A DNA stretch of 52,270 nucleotides from Clostridia bacterium (GTDB taxonomy: Bacteria; Bacillota; Clostridia; Oscillospirales; Acutalibacteraceae). Below are positions 32,040-41,233 of the stretch, one piece after another. Position 1 is the stretch's first letter; each line of letters starts with the position of its first letter. Made by a program: the position numbers and the translations under genes. Location: contig JAFSCE010000008.1 in assembly GCA_017436915.1 (NCBI GenBank), positions 1 to 52,270 of the forward strand, given 5' to 3'. The notes under the pieces are model-generated. The model made no database searches. It was not told the DNA's origin and was given only the letters and a program-made list of their open reading frames with translations.

Positions 32040-32103
32040 GGATAGGGGAGGGGAATACCCCTCCTTTACTTATATTTTGAATTTTGAAGGGAGAAGTTTC
32101 AGC

Positions 32104-33489
32104 ATGCTGTTTTCCAGTCATGTGTTTTTGTTTGCATTTCTGCCTTCGGTCTTGCTGGTGTATTATCTCTCTCCCCGACAGATAAGGATCCCCGTCCTGC
32201 TGCTGTGGAGCTTAGCGTTTTACGGTTGGGGCGAGCCGATCTATCTGTTCTTAATGATCGGTACCATCGCTATCAACTATGTCTTCGGCGCGTGGATCAA
32301 CACTCGTCAAAGCAAGGGGTCCGGTGCCAAGGGTGTGTTGGCGGCGGGTGTTGTGACGAATCTCTTGATTTTGGGCTTTTTCAAATATGCAGGTTTCTTT
32401 GTTACCCAGTTAAAGGCGCTGTTGCCCTTTATGGCGGGAGTCAAAGCACCTCAGATCGCACTGCCTATCGGTATCTCGTTCTACGTATTCCAATCGATGA
32501 GTTATCTTATCGACGTGTACCGTCACGATGCACCGGTGCAAAAAAACGTATTGACTTTCGGCACCTATGTCACCTTGTTCCCGCAGCTGATTGCCGGTCC
32601 CATCGTTCGCTATAGCGACGTAGCGTCCCAAATGACCAATCGAAAAGAGTCGATGGAGAAATTCGCCTCCGGCGTACAGCGTTTCATTATCGGTTTGGGG
32701 AAAAAGCTCTTGCTTGCTAATCCAATGGGAAACGTATGGGAATTGTTGCAGGAACAAAACGGCACGGCTGCCGCTTGGGTCGGAATCATTGCCTATACTT
32801 TGCAAATTTATTTTGACTTTTCGGGGTATTCCGATATGGCGATCGGTCTCGGTCGCATGTTCGGGTTTGAATTTTTGGAAAACTTCAATTACCCGTATAT
32901 CTCCGCTACCGTTACCGAATTTTGGAGACGGTGGCACATCAGTTTATCCACGTGGTTTAAGGAATACGTCTATATCCCGCTCGGCGGTAATCGAAAAGGA
33001 TTACCGCGTCAGATTGTCAATCTGTTGGTGGTGTGGGGGCTAACCGGATTTTGGCACGGTGCCAGTTGGAATTTCCTGTTGTGGGGACTCTATTATGCTG
33101 TGCTTCTCATTCTGGAAAAGTTATTTTTGCTCAAATGGCTCCAAAAACTGCCGAAGTTTGTGGGGCATCTCTATTCCTTGCTCGCCGTGATGCTCGGTTG
33201 GGTATTGTTCTTTTTTGAGGATATGGGACAGCTTGGCGTTTTCTTTGCCAAGCTATTCACGCCAACGGCTACCAATGTGGAAGCGGTGAATCTAATCTTG
33301 GGTTTCGGTCCGTTATTGTTGGTTAGTTGTGTTGCGGCAACCCCCTTGCTCAAAAACTGGGGCGATCGTCTGCAGAACACAAAATTCATCCGCTACGGCA
33401 AATTAGCGGCCTGCGGAGTGATCTTTTTCCTGTGTGTGGCTGCGTTAGCATCCAACAGCTACAATCCCTTTATTTATTTCCGCTTTTAG
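32104..33489 (+). CDS. MBOAT-family O-acyltransferase (DltB/AlgI/PatA type)
   Basis: 461 aa, about ten or more spans. PIGISFYVFQSMSYLIDVYR, FPQLIAGPIVRYSDV, the YFDFSGYSDMAIGLGRMFGF motif, FWRRWHISLSTWFKEYVYIPLGG, and GFWHGASWNFLLWGLYY with the catalytic His are all present. It moves acyl groups across the membrane for transfer to surface polymers by the SGNH/DHHW partners. ATG 32104 after GGGAGAAG. Confidence 0.95.
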   Translation: MLFSSHVFLFAFLPSVLLVYYLSPRQIRIPVLLLWSLAFYGWGEPIYLFLMIGTIAINYVFGAWINTRQSKGSGAKGVLAAGVVTNLLILGFFKYAGFFVTQLKALLPFMAGVKAPQIALPIGISFYVFQSMSYLIDVYRHDAPVQKNVLTFGTYVTLFPQLIAGPIVRYSDVASQMTNRKESMEKFASGVQRFIIGLGKKLLLANPMGNVWELLQEQNGTAAAWVGIIAYTLQIYFDFSGYSDMAIGLGRMFGFEFLENFNYPYISATVTEFWRRWHISLSTWFKEYVYIPLGGNRKGLPRQIVNLLVVWGLTGFWHGASWNFLLWGLYYAVLLILEKLFLLKWLQKLPKFVGHLYSLLAVMLGWVLFFFEDMGQLGVFFAKLFTPTATNVEAVNLILGFGPLLLVSCVAATPLLKNWGDRLQNTKFIRYGKLAACGVIFFLCVAALASNSYNPFIYFRF

Positions 33490-33500
33490 GAGGTGCAGCC

Positions 33501-34625
33501 GTGAAAGCAAAAACAGAACATTGGGTGACAGTGGTGGGCTTTTGTGCCTTTTTGGGGGTCGCGGCTGCACTCTACCTCTTTCTTCCTCGCTCAGAGTATT
33601 CCGAGCGGGAAAAACGATATTTGGCAAAAAGCCCCACACTGACGATCGACTCACTGGTATCCGGCGAGTATGGGGAAGATCTGGAAACCTACATGGCAGA
33701 TCACATTCCCGCGCGCGACTTTTTTGTGGGGCTCAATGCCTATGCTGACCTGTTAAGCGGACGGCAGGTATCCAAGGAAATCTATGTGGCGGAAGAAAAC
33801 CGCTTGGTGGAAGCCCCCGTTTTGTGGAATGAGGTTCAAGCCACCAAGAACATCGCGGCGGTCGATCGTTTGGCGAAAGCACTGGATCAAAAAGTGGACC
33901 TGATGATCGTCCCCTCAGCCGGATGGGCAGTCGAGGATCAGATCATCGGTCTCGCCGATCCTTATACCGACAAAGAACAGATCGAGCGGCTGTATGCCAT
34001 GACCAACGACAGGGCAAATACGGTGGATGTGCTATCGGCTTTTGCCGCAGAAAGCGATCGTGGGGTCCTATATTATAAAACAGATCACCACTGGACAAGT
34101 TTTGGTGCTTACAAGGCCTATAGCGCGTACATGGCGGCCAAAGACAGAGCATATCCGGCAGCCGAGGAGTTTGCCGTCACGGTTGCTGATGGCTTTCAGG
34201 GTTCCACCTATTCTCGTGCCGCTTTGTGGCTGACTCCCTCAGAACCATTGGAACTGTGGAAACGGACGAGTCGCTTATTCGTGACAAACAGCAAAACCAA
34301 CCAACCTCACGAAGGCGTATTTTATACTGAGCGGTTGAACGAAGCTGATAAATACACGGTGTTTTTAGATGGCAACCAAGCCATTGTTCGCATTGAAAAT
34401 CCGGAAAACGTCGGCAAAGGCAGTGCTTTGGTGATTCGCGATTCCTATGCAAATTGTCTGGGACCTTTCCTTGCGGAATCGTATGAAACAGTTGTTCTGG
34501 TGGATCCGCGTTATTATAAACAACCGATCACTGAACTGTGTGACAAAGAAGAATTTACCGATGTTTTGGTGTGTTACAGTCTTGGGAATTTTATGACTGA
34601 CAACAATTTAGTATGGTTAAAATAA
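33501..34625 (+). CDS. DHHW-motif protein (AlgX/SGNH-like partner of MBOAT)
   Basis: 374 aa from GTG 33501 (AGGAGG upstream), 11 bp after the MBOAT gene. One N-terminal anchor span, then ENRLVEAP, KTDHHWTSFGAYKAY (the family's DHHW motif) and ALVIRDSYANCLGPFLAESY with the conserved Asp-Ser. These are AlgJ/AlgX-like acetyltransferase domains that accept an acyl group from MBOAT partners. Last gene of the operon. Confidence 0.92.
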   Translation: MKAKTEHWVTVVGFCAFLGVAAALYLFLPRSEYSEREKRYLAKSPTLTIDSLVSGEYGEDLETYMADHIPARDFFVGLNAYADLLSGRQVSKEIYVAEENRLVEAPVLWNEVQATKNIAAVDRLAKALDQKVDLMIVPSAGWAVEDQIIGLADPYTDKEQIERLYAMTNDRANTVDVLSAFAAESDRGVLYYKTDHHWTSFGAYKAYSAYMAAKDRAYPAAEEFAVTVADGFQGSTYSRAALWLTPSEPLELWKRTSRLFVTNSKTNQPHEGVFYTERLNEADKYTVFLDGNQAIVRIENPENVGKGSALVIRDSYANCLGPFLAESYETVVLVDPRYYKQPITELCDKEEFTDVLVCYSLGNFMTDNNLVWLK

Positions 34626-34629
34626 TAAG

Positions 34630-34668
34630 CGGAGGATTTCCAAAAGGAAATCCTCCGTTGTTGTTTTT
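34630..34668. terminator. Convergent terminator
   Basis: 12-bp perfect stem CGGAGGATTTCC/GGAAATCCTCCG with AAAA loop, then T-rich tail. Confidence 0.88.
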
Positions 34669-35614
34669 AGAACCCATCGGCAAACCACACCGAGCCCAGT
34701 GTGAACTCTTTGCCGTTTAAGTATTGCAATTCCTCCGCATCTTCTTTAAAAGCAAATTTAAGACGATACGAGCAAAGTGCCTGCTTATTAAATCCCGTTC
34801 CCTTATTAAGTGCGTTTGTACCGTACTTGCCGTCGCCGAGCAACGGATGCCCGATGGAGGCAAGATGTGCGCGAATTTGATGCGTTCTGCCGGTGAGCAG
34901 TTCGATTTCCAATAACGATAAACCGTCACGTTCTTTTAACACGCGATACCGCGTGGCAATGGTGCGTGCACCGCGCGCTTGTCGATTGGAAATATACACG
35001 CGGTTTTGCGCTTCGTTTTTCTCCAAATACCCTTGCAGAGTATCCTCCGCCTTTTCCATATGCCCGTGTACGATACACAGGTAATATTTTTCGATTTCCC
35101 GTTTGCGGAGTTTTTCGTTTAAGATGCGCAGTGCTGCTGCGTTTTTGGCGGCGATGACGATGCCGCAGGTGTTGCGGTCGATACGGTTGACAAGCGCCGG
35201 CACAAAACTATTCTCACGATCGGGTTGATATTCGCCTTTTTCATGCAAATAGCGTTGCACGCGGAAGATCAGCGTATCGCGGTATTCGTTTTCGTCTGGG
35301 TGGACAAGCAACCCCACCGGCTTGTTCAGCAAAAGGATATTGTCGTCCTCATACACAATATCCAGTTTGGTGCCCGCATACTGAAACTCGTATTTGGAGG
35401 CGGCAGGTACTAAAAACTCATCCGGCGCGTACACCGCGATGACGTCACCCTCGCAGAGGCGGTCGGCGATCTGGCAGCGTTTGCCGTTGAGCTTGATATC
35501 CTTTTGGCGGATATACTTGTACATCATTGATACCGGCAAAGACGGAAACGTTTTGGTTAGAAATTTATCCACGCGCTGTCCGGCATCGTTTTTGCCGACG
35601 GTAACGGTTTTCAT
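34667..35614 (-). CDS. RluA-family pseudouridine synthase with S4 domain
   Basis: 315 aa. N-terminal S4 RNA-binding domain (QRVDKFLTKTFPSLPVSMMYKYIRQKDIKLNGKR), then the catalytic NRIDRNTCGIVIAAKN (Asp; usual form HRLDxxTSG), and GRTHQIRAHLASIGHPLLGDGKYG. Isomerises uridine in rRNA or tRNA; RluC/RluD-like but the site cannot be assigned. ATG 35614 with GGAGGTG 6 nt upstream. Confidence 0.93.
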   Translation of the reverse strand: MKTVTVGKNDAGQRVDKFLTKTFPSLPVSMMYKYIRQKDIKLNGKRCQIADRLCEGDVIAVYAPDEFLVPAASKYEFQYAGTKLDIVYEDDNILLLNKPVGLLVHPDENEYRDTLIFRVQRYLHEKGEYQPDRENSFVPALVNRIDRNTCGIVIAAKNAAALRILNEKLRKREIEKYYLCIVHGHMEKAEDTLQGYLEKNEAQNRVYISNRQARGARTIATRYRVLKERDGLSLLEIELLTGRTHQIRAHLASIGHPLLGDGKYGTNALNKGTGFNKQALCSYRLKFAFKEDAEELQYLNGKEFTLGSVWFADGF

Positions 35615-35673
35615 GCCCACACCTCCATTTTCAAAAATTTTTTGAAATTTTTAATAATTATACGCTTTTCTCT

Positions 35674-35701
35674 TTGCAAACACAAGTGTTTATGGTATAC
35701 T
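35674..35701 (+). promoter_or_regulatory. Promoter of glyA
   Basis: TTGCAA at 35674-35679, 16-bp spacer, TATACT at 35696-35701. Confidence 0.65.
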
Positions 35702-35723
35702 TTTGCAAAAGGGAGGATGTTTT

Positions 35724-36962
35724 ATGAACTTTTTTGAAGAACTCGGGCAGTTTGATCCTGAGGTACACGCTGCTTGTGCGGCAGAACTCAACCGTCAACA
35801 GCACAACATTGAATTGATTGCATCGGAAAATATCGTCTCCAAAGCCGTGCTGATGGCGGCGGGCGGAGTTCTCACCAATAAATATGCGGAAGGATATCCG
35901 GGCAAGCGCTATTACGGTGGTTGCGAGTGTGTTGATATCGTGGAAGACATTGCCCGCGATCGTGCCAAGAAACTCTTCGGCGCAGAGCATGCGAACGTGC
36001 AGCCGCACAGCGGTGCAAACGCTAACTTGGCGGTGTATTTTGCCCTGCTCAAACCCGGTGATACCATTCTCGGTATGAATCTGGCGCACGGCGGTCACTT
36101 GACTCACGGTTCTCCCGTGAATATGTCGGGCATGTATTTCAACGCCGTACCCTATGCGCTTAGTTCCGAGACCCAGCGCATCGATTATGATGCGGTACGC
36201 AAGACGGCACTTGAATGCAAGCCGAAACTGATCGTGGCGGGCGCCAGTGCGTATCCGCGCACCATCGACTTTGCCAAATTCCGCGAGATCGCAGATGAAG
36301 TCGGCGCGTACCTGATGGTGGACATGGCGCATATTGCCGGTTTGGTTGCGGCGGGCTTGCATCCCAATCCGGTACCGTATGCCGACGTCGTGACCACCAC
36401 CACCCATAAGACGTTGCGCGGACCTCGCGGCGGTATGATCTTGTGCCGTGAGCAGTTCGCTAAGCAGATCGACAAAGCGATCTTCCCCGGTATCCAGGGC
36501 GGTCCTTTGATGCACATCATCGCGGCAAAGGCGGTAGCACTCGGCGAGGCACTTACCGATGAGTTTAAGGTGTATCAAAAGAACATTGTCGACAACGCTG
36601 CAGTGCTCGCCGATGAGCTCGTAAAACAAGGATTCGACTTGGTATCCGGTGGTACGGATAATCACCTGATGCTGTTGGATCTGCGTTCCATGGGTGTCAC
36701 CGGTAAGGAGCTGGAGCATCGCTTGGACGAGGTGCATATCACCGTCAACAAGAATGCCATTCCCGACGATCCTGCAAGCCCGTTCGTCACCAGCGGTGTG
36801 CGTATCGGTACGCCTGCGGTCACCTCCCGCGGCTTCGGTAAAGAGGAAATGAAAAAAATTGCGGCTTGGATCCGCGACGTTGCCACGGATTTTGAGTGCA
36901 CCAAAGAGCGCGTAACGCGCGAGGTTGTCGCCCTTTGCGAGCAATTCCCGATTTACGAATAA
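35724..36962 (+). CDS. glyA: Serine hydroxymethyltransferase
   Basis: 412 aa. [41 protein letters not shown], and [16 protein letters not shown] with the PLP Lys. Interconverts serine and glycine with tetrahydrofolate, supplying one-carbon units. ATG 35724 after GGGAGGAT. A DUF4432 gene follows 12 bp later. Confidence 0.97.
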   Translation: MNFFEELGQFDPEVHAACAAELNRQQHNIELIASENIVSKAVLMAAGGVLTNKYAEGYPGKRYYGGCECVDIVEDIARDRAKKLFGAEHANVQPHSGANANLAVYFALLKPGDTILGMNLAHGGHLTHGSPVNMSGMYFNAVPYALSSETQRIDYDAVRKTALECKPKLIVAGASAYPRTIDFAKFREIADEVGAYLMVDMAHIAGLVAAGLHPNPVPYADVVTTTTHKTLRGPRGGMILCREQFAKQIDKAIFPGIQGGPLMHIIAAKAVALGEALTDEFKVYQKNIVDNAAVLADELVKQGFDLVSGGTDNHLMLLDLRSMGVTGKELEHRLDEVHITVNKNAIPDDPASPFVTSGVRIGTPAVTSRGFGKEEMKKIAAWIRDVATDFECTKERVTREVVALCEQFPIYE

Positions 36963-36974
36963 GGAGTGTTTGCT

Positions 36975-37982
36975 ATGAAGTACTATGTTGGACATCCGCT
37001 GCAGGCGCGCGGCGCCGAGGTGTACCGTCTTCAGGGCGGTAAAGGCGACGGTATGCGCTTTTTGTACGTGCGAAACGGTCTCGGCTTGGAGCTGTGGATC
37101 TCGCTGGATCGCGCTGCGGATATGAACCGTGTGATCTACAAGGGTAAGAACATGGCATACATGTCTCCCTGCGGCAACGTGGCGCCCACCTTCCGTGATC
37201 CCGTAGGTCTCGGTTTCTTAAAATCCTTCACAGCCGGTTTTATGACCACCTGCGGCTTTGAAAGCGCGGGCGGCCCGTGTGAGGACGAGGGCGAGGTGCT
37301 GCCGCAGCACGGCTCGATCAGCCATGTGCCTGCACAGCTTAACGGCATAGAAGAAACCGACGAGGGCTTGGTGATCAAAACCACCGTGCGTGATTGTGTG
37401 ATCTTCGGTCGCCGCATGGTATTGCAGCGCGTGTATACGGTGTCGTACACCGAGGATACCTTTACGATGACCGATACCGTTACGAACGAAGGGGCAAAAG
37501 AAGCACCTTTCTGCTTGCTGTATCATTGCAACATGGGGTATCCGTTGCTTAGTGAGAACAGCGTGGTGCGTATCCCGAACACCCGTATTTGGGCAAGTTC
37601 CCAGCTCTCGCAAGATACCGTCGATACGGCGCTTATCATGGAAAAGCCGCAGGTGGACTACGAGGAACGCTGCTACTTCTATGATGCGATGGAACAAAAA
37701 GACGGCAACGTACACGCGGGTATTTACAACCCGGACATTGATGCCGGTGTGGTGTATTCGTACGCTAAAAAAGACCTGCCGTGCTTGACGGAATGGAAGA
37801 TGATGGGCAGACGTGATTACGTGCTGGGCATTGAGCCGGGCAACGTCAATCCTGCTCCTCGTTGCAAACAGCGCGCAGACGGTCTTCTTCCGTTTTTACA
37901 GCCGGAGGAGAGCAATACAAAGTCGATCACCTTTACTTTTGTGGATAATCAAGACGACTTTGACAGCGCATTTTATAAATAA
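36975..37982 (+). CDS. DUF4432 / aldose-epimerase-fold protein
   Basis: 335 aa. Galactose-mutarotase-like beta-sandwich pattern: LELWISLDRAADMNRVIYKGKNM, GGPCEDEGEVLPQHGSISHVPAQ, and YVLGIEPGNVNPAPR. DUF4432 members bind sugars, but the substrate is not known. ATG 36975 after AAGGAG; directly downstream of glyA and probably co-transcribed, though a functional link is not obvious. Confidence 0.88.
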   Translation: MKYYVGHPLQARGAEVYRLQGGKGDGMRFLYVRNGLGLELWISLDRAADMNRVIYKGKNMAYMSPCGNVAPTFRDPVGLGFLKSFTAGFMTTCGFESAGGPCEDEGEVLPQHGSISHVPAQLNGIEETDEGLVIKTTVRDCVIFGRRMVLQRVYTVSYTEDTFTMTDTVTNEGAKEAPFCLLYHCNMGYPLLSENSVVRIPNTRIWASSQLSQDTVDTALIMEKPQVDYEERCYFYDAMEQKDGNVHAGIYNPDIDAGVVYSYAKKDLPCLTEWKMMGRRDYVLGIEPGNVNPAPRCKQRADGLLPFLQPEESNTKSITFTFVDNQDDFDSAFYK

Positions 37983-37987
37983 TAAAG

Positions 37988-38018
37988 AAGAGCCGAAGCG
38001 AAACTTCGGCTCTTTCTA
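37988..38018 (+). terminator. Terminator after the glyA operon
   Basis: AAGAGCCGAAG/CTTCGGCTCTT stem with CGAAA loop, short T-rich tail; abuts the end of the convergent LysR gene. Confidence 0.8.
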
Positions 38019-38951
38019 TGCGTATACACTAATGGCTGTTTCGATAAACGATTGAACAGCTCGGTTAAGATAGCGGTTTTTCTTGTGCGCGATGTACAGT
38101 GTGCGTTTCGCTGCATCGCCGCCCACTTTGTAAAAACAAAGACGATCCGTTGCCGGCACCGCCTTCACCAAGGTGTCGGTCACAAAGGCAACGCCCATGC
38201 CGGAATGAGCCACGTTATACGATGTGAGTAGCTGATCCAACAGCATGACGGCACGCGGCGCAAACCCGTGCTCTTGGCACAATACGTCAGCGCGAGTGCG
38301 CATGTCGTTTCCATTTTTTAAAAGTACAAACGGTCCGTTTTCAAATAATTTCGGCGACACGGTCGGTGAATCCAAATGCCGATCGGTACGGATATCCTCT
38401 GCGGTGAGTACAAAGTCGTGCAGCGGGTCGTTAACAGAAAAATCGGCCGGCACAGCGAGCAACACCTGCTCTTGTAAGAGCGGTAATTTGATGGTTGTAC
38501 TGTCGTCAAAATTATAATCTAACAGTAAATCGGTTTTTTCATTAATCAGCAGGGCTTCCAGTTCTTTGGAGTTCGATTCCGTCACATCCACACGAACGTG
38601 AGGGTGGGTGCCGGCAAATTTGGTGATGATCTTTGGCAACACGAACGAGGACGTGAACATAGCGCTGCTGACCGACACACTACCCACGCGCACCGCTGCG
38701 ACATCCGCCAGGTAATTTTCAAAATTACGGCGTGTGCGGTACAGCTCCTCTATGGCACGAATATACGCCTCTCCCTCCGGTGTGAGGGACAAGGGTGAGG
38801 TCTGTCGATCAAACAACTGAACGTTCAATGCTTGTTCTACCTTTTTCACGGTTGCACTTAATGCGGGTTGCGAAATAAACAGGTTGCGCGCCGCCGCTGT
38901 GAAACTTCCCGTTTTATAAATTTCATAAATATAATCGGCATACTGAAACAT
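38016..38951 (-). CDS. LysR-family transcriptional regulator
   Basis: 311 aa. N-terminal winged HTH: YADYIYEIYKTGSFTAAARNLFISQPALSATVKKVEQALNVQLFDR, followed by the periplasmic-binding-like effector domain beginning GSVSVSSAMFTSSFVLPKI. It is divergent from the aminotransferase at 39065 and the gap has a dyad, so it probably controls that gene. Effector unknown. Start ATG 38951; the upstream residues of the open frame are not family-like. Confidence 0.92.
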   Translation of the reverse strand: MFQYADYIYEIYKTGSFTAAARNLFISQPALSATVKKVEQALNVQLFDRQTSPLSLTPEGEAYIRAIEELYRTRRNFENYLADVAAVRVGSVSVSSAMFTSSFVLPKIITKFAGTHPHVRVDVTESNSKELEALLINEKTDLLLDYNFDDSTTIKLPLLQEQVLLAVPADFSVNDPLHDFVLTAEDIRTDRHLDSPTVSPKLFENGPFVLLKNGNDMRTRADVLCQEHGFAPRAVMLLDQLLTSYNVAHSGMGVAFVTDTLVKAVPATDRLCFYKVGGDAAKRTLYIAHKKNRYLNRAVQSFIETAISVYA

Positions 38952-38970
38952 AACGACCACCCATAAACAA

Positions 38971-38987
38971 ATGATTATGTAAATCAT
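38971..38987. promoter_or_regulatory. Dyad in the divergent LysR/aminotransferase region
   Basis: ATGATT-ATGTA-AATCAT, perfect inverted halves, a T-N11-A type LysR box. Another TGATTAT half lies at 39002-39008. Confidence 0.6.
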
Positions 38988-39064
38988 ATTTTTATATATA
39001 TTTGATTATACACGAAAGAGGATTTATAATCAAGAGAGAAATTTTTGAGAGGTGTGGCAGCGCA

Positions 39065-40258
39065 GTGCAAGTATCAACTGTAATGACGGACGTACATTCC
39101 GATATTCGTGGAGAGACCTATTATCGTGCATTGGAATTGGAAAAGGCAGGAGAGAAGATCCTTAAATTAAATACCGGTAACCCCGCGACGTTTGGCTTTA
39201 CCATGCCTGAAAGCGTAAAAACGGTTTTGACAGATCGTGCTGAACAAGCGTTGGGATATTGCGATGTACGCGGTATGGCGGCGGCGAGAGAGGCCATTCG
39301 TGACTATCACCGCGCGCACGGTATACGGGACGCTCAAACGGACGACGTGTTTATCGGAAACGGCGTCAGCGAAATTGCTTCGATGCTCACAACGGTATCG
39401 CTTAACGAAGGGGATGAGGTGCTCGTTCCCATGCCGTGCTATTCGTTGTGGGTGAATCAGATTGTCATGGTCAAAGCAAAACCGGTGTTTTATCGGTGCG
39501 ATGAGCAAGCGGACTGGTGTCCCGATATTGCGGATATGCGCCGCAAGGTGACCGCAAAAACACGTGCCGTTTTGTTAATAAATCCCAATAACCCCACCGG
39601 CGCGGTCTATGGTGAGACCTTGTTACAAGAGGTTATCTCTTTAGCGCGCGAACACGGGCTTACGATCTGGTCAGATGAGATCTACGATCGTTTAATGATG
39701 GATGGAACTCCTTACACCTCAATCGCGTCGCTGTGCGACGACGTACCGATCGTGACCATGAACGGCTTGTCCAAATCTCATTGTTTGTGCGGGTTACGTT
39801 GCGGGTGGCTGGTACTCAGCGGACCGCGTGCGGAAACGGCACCTCTTAACCGCGCTCTCACAACACTTGCATCGGTTCGGTTGTGCTCGAACGCGTTGAT
39901 GCAGTTAGTGATCCCGACCGCTCTTGAGGACGCGGCATATACCGAGACCATGATACAAGGTCGTCTTTCGGAGCAACGTGCGGCGACTTGTCGGGCGCTT
40001 GATCGCATAGAAGCGGCCTCTTACGTTCCCAATAAAGCTGCCTTTTATCTATTTCCGCGTGTAGAGTTTACACGTTACGGTTTTGAAAGCGACAAGCAGT
40101 TTGCCGCCGCATTGTTGGAAGAGGAGCATATTTTGGTTGTTCCGGGCAGTGGCTTTTACTGGGATCAGCCGGATCATTTCCGCTTGGTCATGTTACCGAA
40201 AGCAGCGGAACTTGAGCGCGCCATTGATCGCATCGGTGCGTTTTTGCAAACACGATAA
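39065..40258 (+). CDS. Class I/II aminotransferase, AlaA-like
   Basis: 397 aa. DIRGETYYRALELEKAGEKILKLNTGNPATFGF is the N-terminal signature of the alanine/valine-type aminotransferases related to E. coli AlaA. LLINPNNPTGAVYG, WSDEIYDRLM and NGLSKSHCLCGLRCGW (PLP Lys in SKSH) complete the site. Start chosen GTG 39065 with GAGAGGTG upstream; ATG 39083 is the alternative. Divergent from LysR. Confidence 0.88.
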   Translation: MQVSTVMTDVHSDIRGETYYRALELEKAGEKILKLNTGNPATFGFTMPESVKTVLTDRAEQALGYCDVRGMAAAREAIRDYHRAHGIRDAQTDDVFIGNGVSEIASMLTTVSLNEGDEVLVPMPCYSLWVNQIVMVKAKPVFYRCDEQADWCPDIADMRRKVTAKTRAVLLINPNNPTGAVYGETLLQEVISLAREHGLTIWSDEIYDRLMMDGTPYTSIASLCDDVPIVTMNGLSKSHCLCGLRCGWLVLSGPRAETAPLNRALTTLASVRLCSNALMQLVIPTALEDAAYTETMIQGRLSEQRAATCRALDRIEAASYVPNKAAFYLFPRVEFTRYGFESDKQFAAALLEEEHILVVPGSGFYWDQPDHFRLVMLPKAAELERAIDRIGAFLQTR

Positions 40259-40320
40259 ATCGGCCGATTCTTGACGAAATACGTACAACTTGATATGATA
40301 AAGCCGTGGAGGTGAGCGGC

Positions 40321-41208
40321 GTGCATTTTGATAGGTGGTTACATCATCATTCGATCGATCTCAGCGGAAAAACCGTAGCGATCACCGGCTCGACCGGCGG
40401 GATCGGCAGAGAACTATGCCGATTGTTGCTCTCCTGTGGAGCATCGTTGATCCTCTTGGACCGCTCTCCCGAACGCTCGGCCGCCTTGCGCGCAGCACTG
40501 GGAGCGGAATTTCCCCACGCCGTTTTGCAACACGTTCGCTTGAATCTGGAGGATATGTTGTCTGTTAAAGCGGCGTGTGAAGAAGTAAAACGGTTGCCGG
40601 TGGATATTCTGATTCACAACGCAGGAGCGTACAGTATTCCGCGGTATACCACACCTGAGGGGTACGACAATGTTTTCACGATCAATGCCGTAGCGCCGTA
40701 TTACATCACCAAGGCATTACTGCCGCAACTTCGCGAGCGCGGGGGACGGGTGGTTGTTGTCGGCAGCATCGCGCATCGGTATTCCAAAGCCGATGCCAAG
40801 GACGTGGACTTTTCCACCCGCAGGCAGGCATCGCTTGTCTACGGTAACGCTAAGCGTTACCTGATGTTCTCTTTGTACGAGCTGTTTCGTTCAGAAACAA
40901 AGGTGACACTTTCGGTGTGCCATCCCGGTATCACGTTTACCAACATTACGGCGCATTACCCAAAATGGATTTTTGCGCTTATTAAATATCCCATGAAGGT
41001 GATCTTCATGTCACCGCGAAAAGCAGCTCTCTCAATTTTGCTTGGTTGCGTACAATCCTGTGGCTATCACGAGTGGATCGGACCGTGGCTGTTTGACGTG
41101 TGGGGGTTACCTAAAAAGCGAATACTCCATTCCTGTACAGTTGACGAGGGCTGTCATATCTATCAAGCCATGGAACATAGCATAAAAGAACCGCTCAACA
41201 GCCGTTGA
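40321..41208 (+). CDS. Short-chain dehydrogenase/reductase
   Basis: 295 aa. Rossmann motif AITGSTGGIGRELC, NAG in LIHNAGAYS, catalytic Ser in VVVGSIAHR and YGNAKRYL for YxxxK. The length and C-terminus resemble retinol-dehydrogenase-type SDRs. GTG 40321 after GGAGGTGAG. Substrate unknown; stands alone. Confidence 0.88.
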   Translation: MHFDRWLHHHSIDLSGKTVAITGSTGGIGRELCRLLLSCGASLILLDRSPERSAALRAALGAEFPHAVLQHVRLNLEDMLSVKAACEEVKRLPVDILIHNAGAYSIPRYTTPEGYDNVFTINAVAPYYITKALLPQLRERGGRVVVVGSIAHRYSKADAKDVDFSTRRQASLVYGNAKRYLMFSLYELFRSETKVTLSVCHPGITFTNITAHYPKWIFALIKYPMKVIFMSPRKAALSILLGCVQSCGYHEWIGPWLFDVWGLPKKRILHSCTVDEGCHIYQAMEHSIKEPLNSR

Positions 41209-41215
41209 GCGGTTC
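41188..41215 (-). terminator. Terminator shared by convergent SDR and PIG-L genes
   Basis: 12-bp perfect stem GAACCGCTCAAC/GTTGAGCGGTTC with AGCC-type loop; T4 on the minus strand. It overlaps the end of the SDR coding sequence. Confidence 0.8.
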
Positions 41216-41233
41216 TGGTTATTATATGCGGAT

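Noticed and set aside
35658..36995. 445-codon open frame antisense to glyA
   Set aside because: The opposite strand is unmistakably serine hydroxymethyltransferase; the antisense product is His/Arg-rich low-information sequence.
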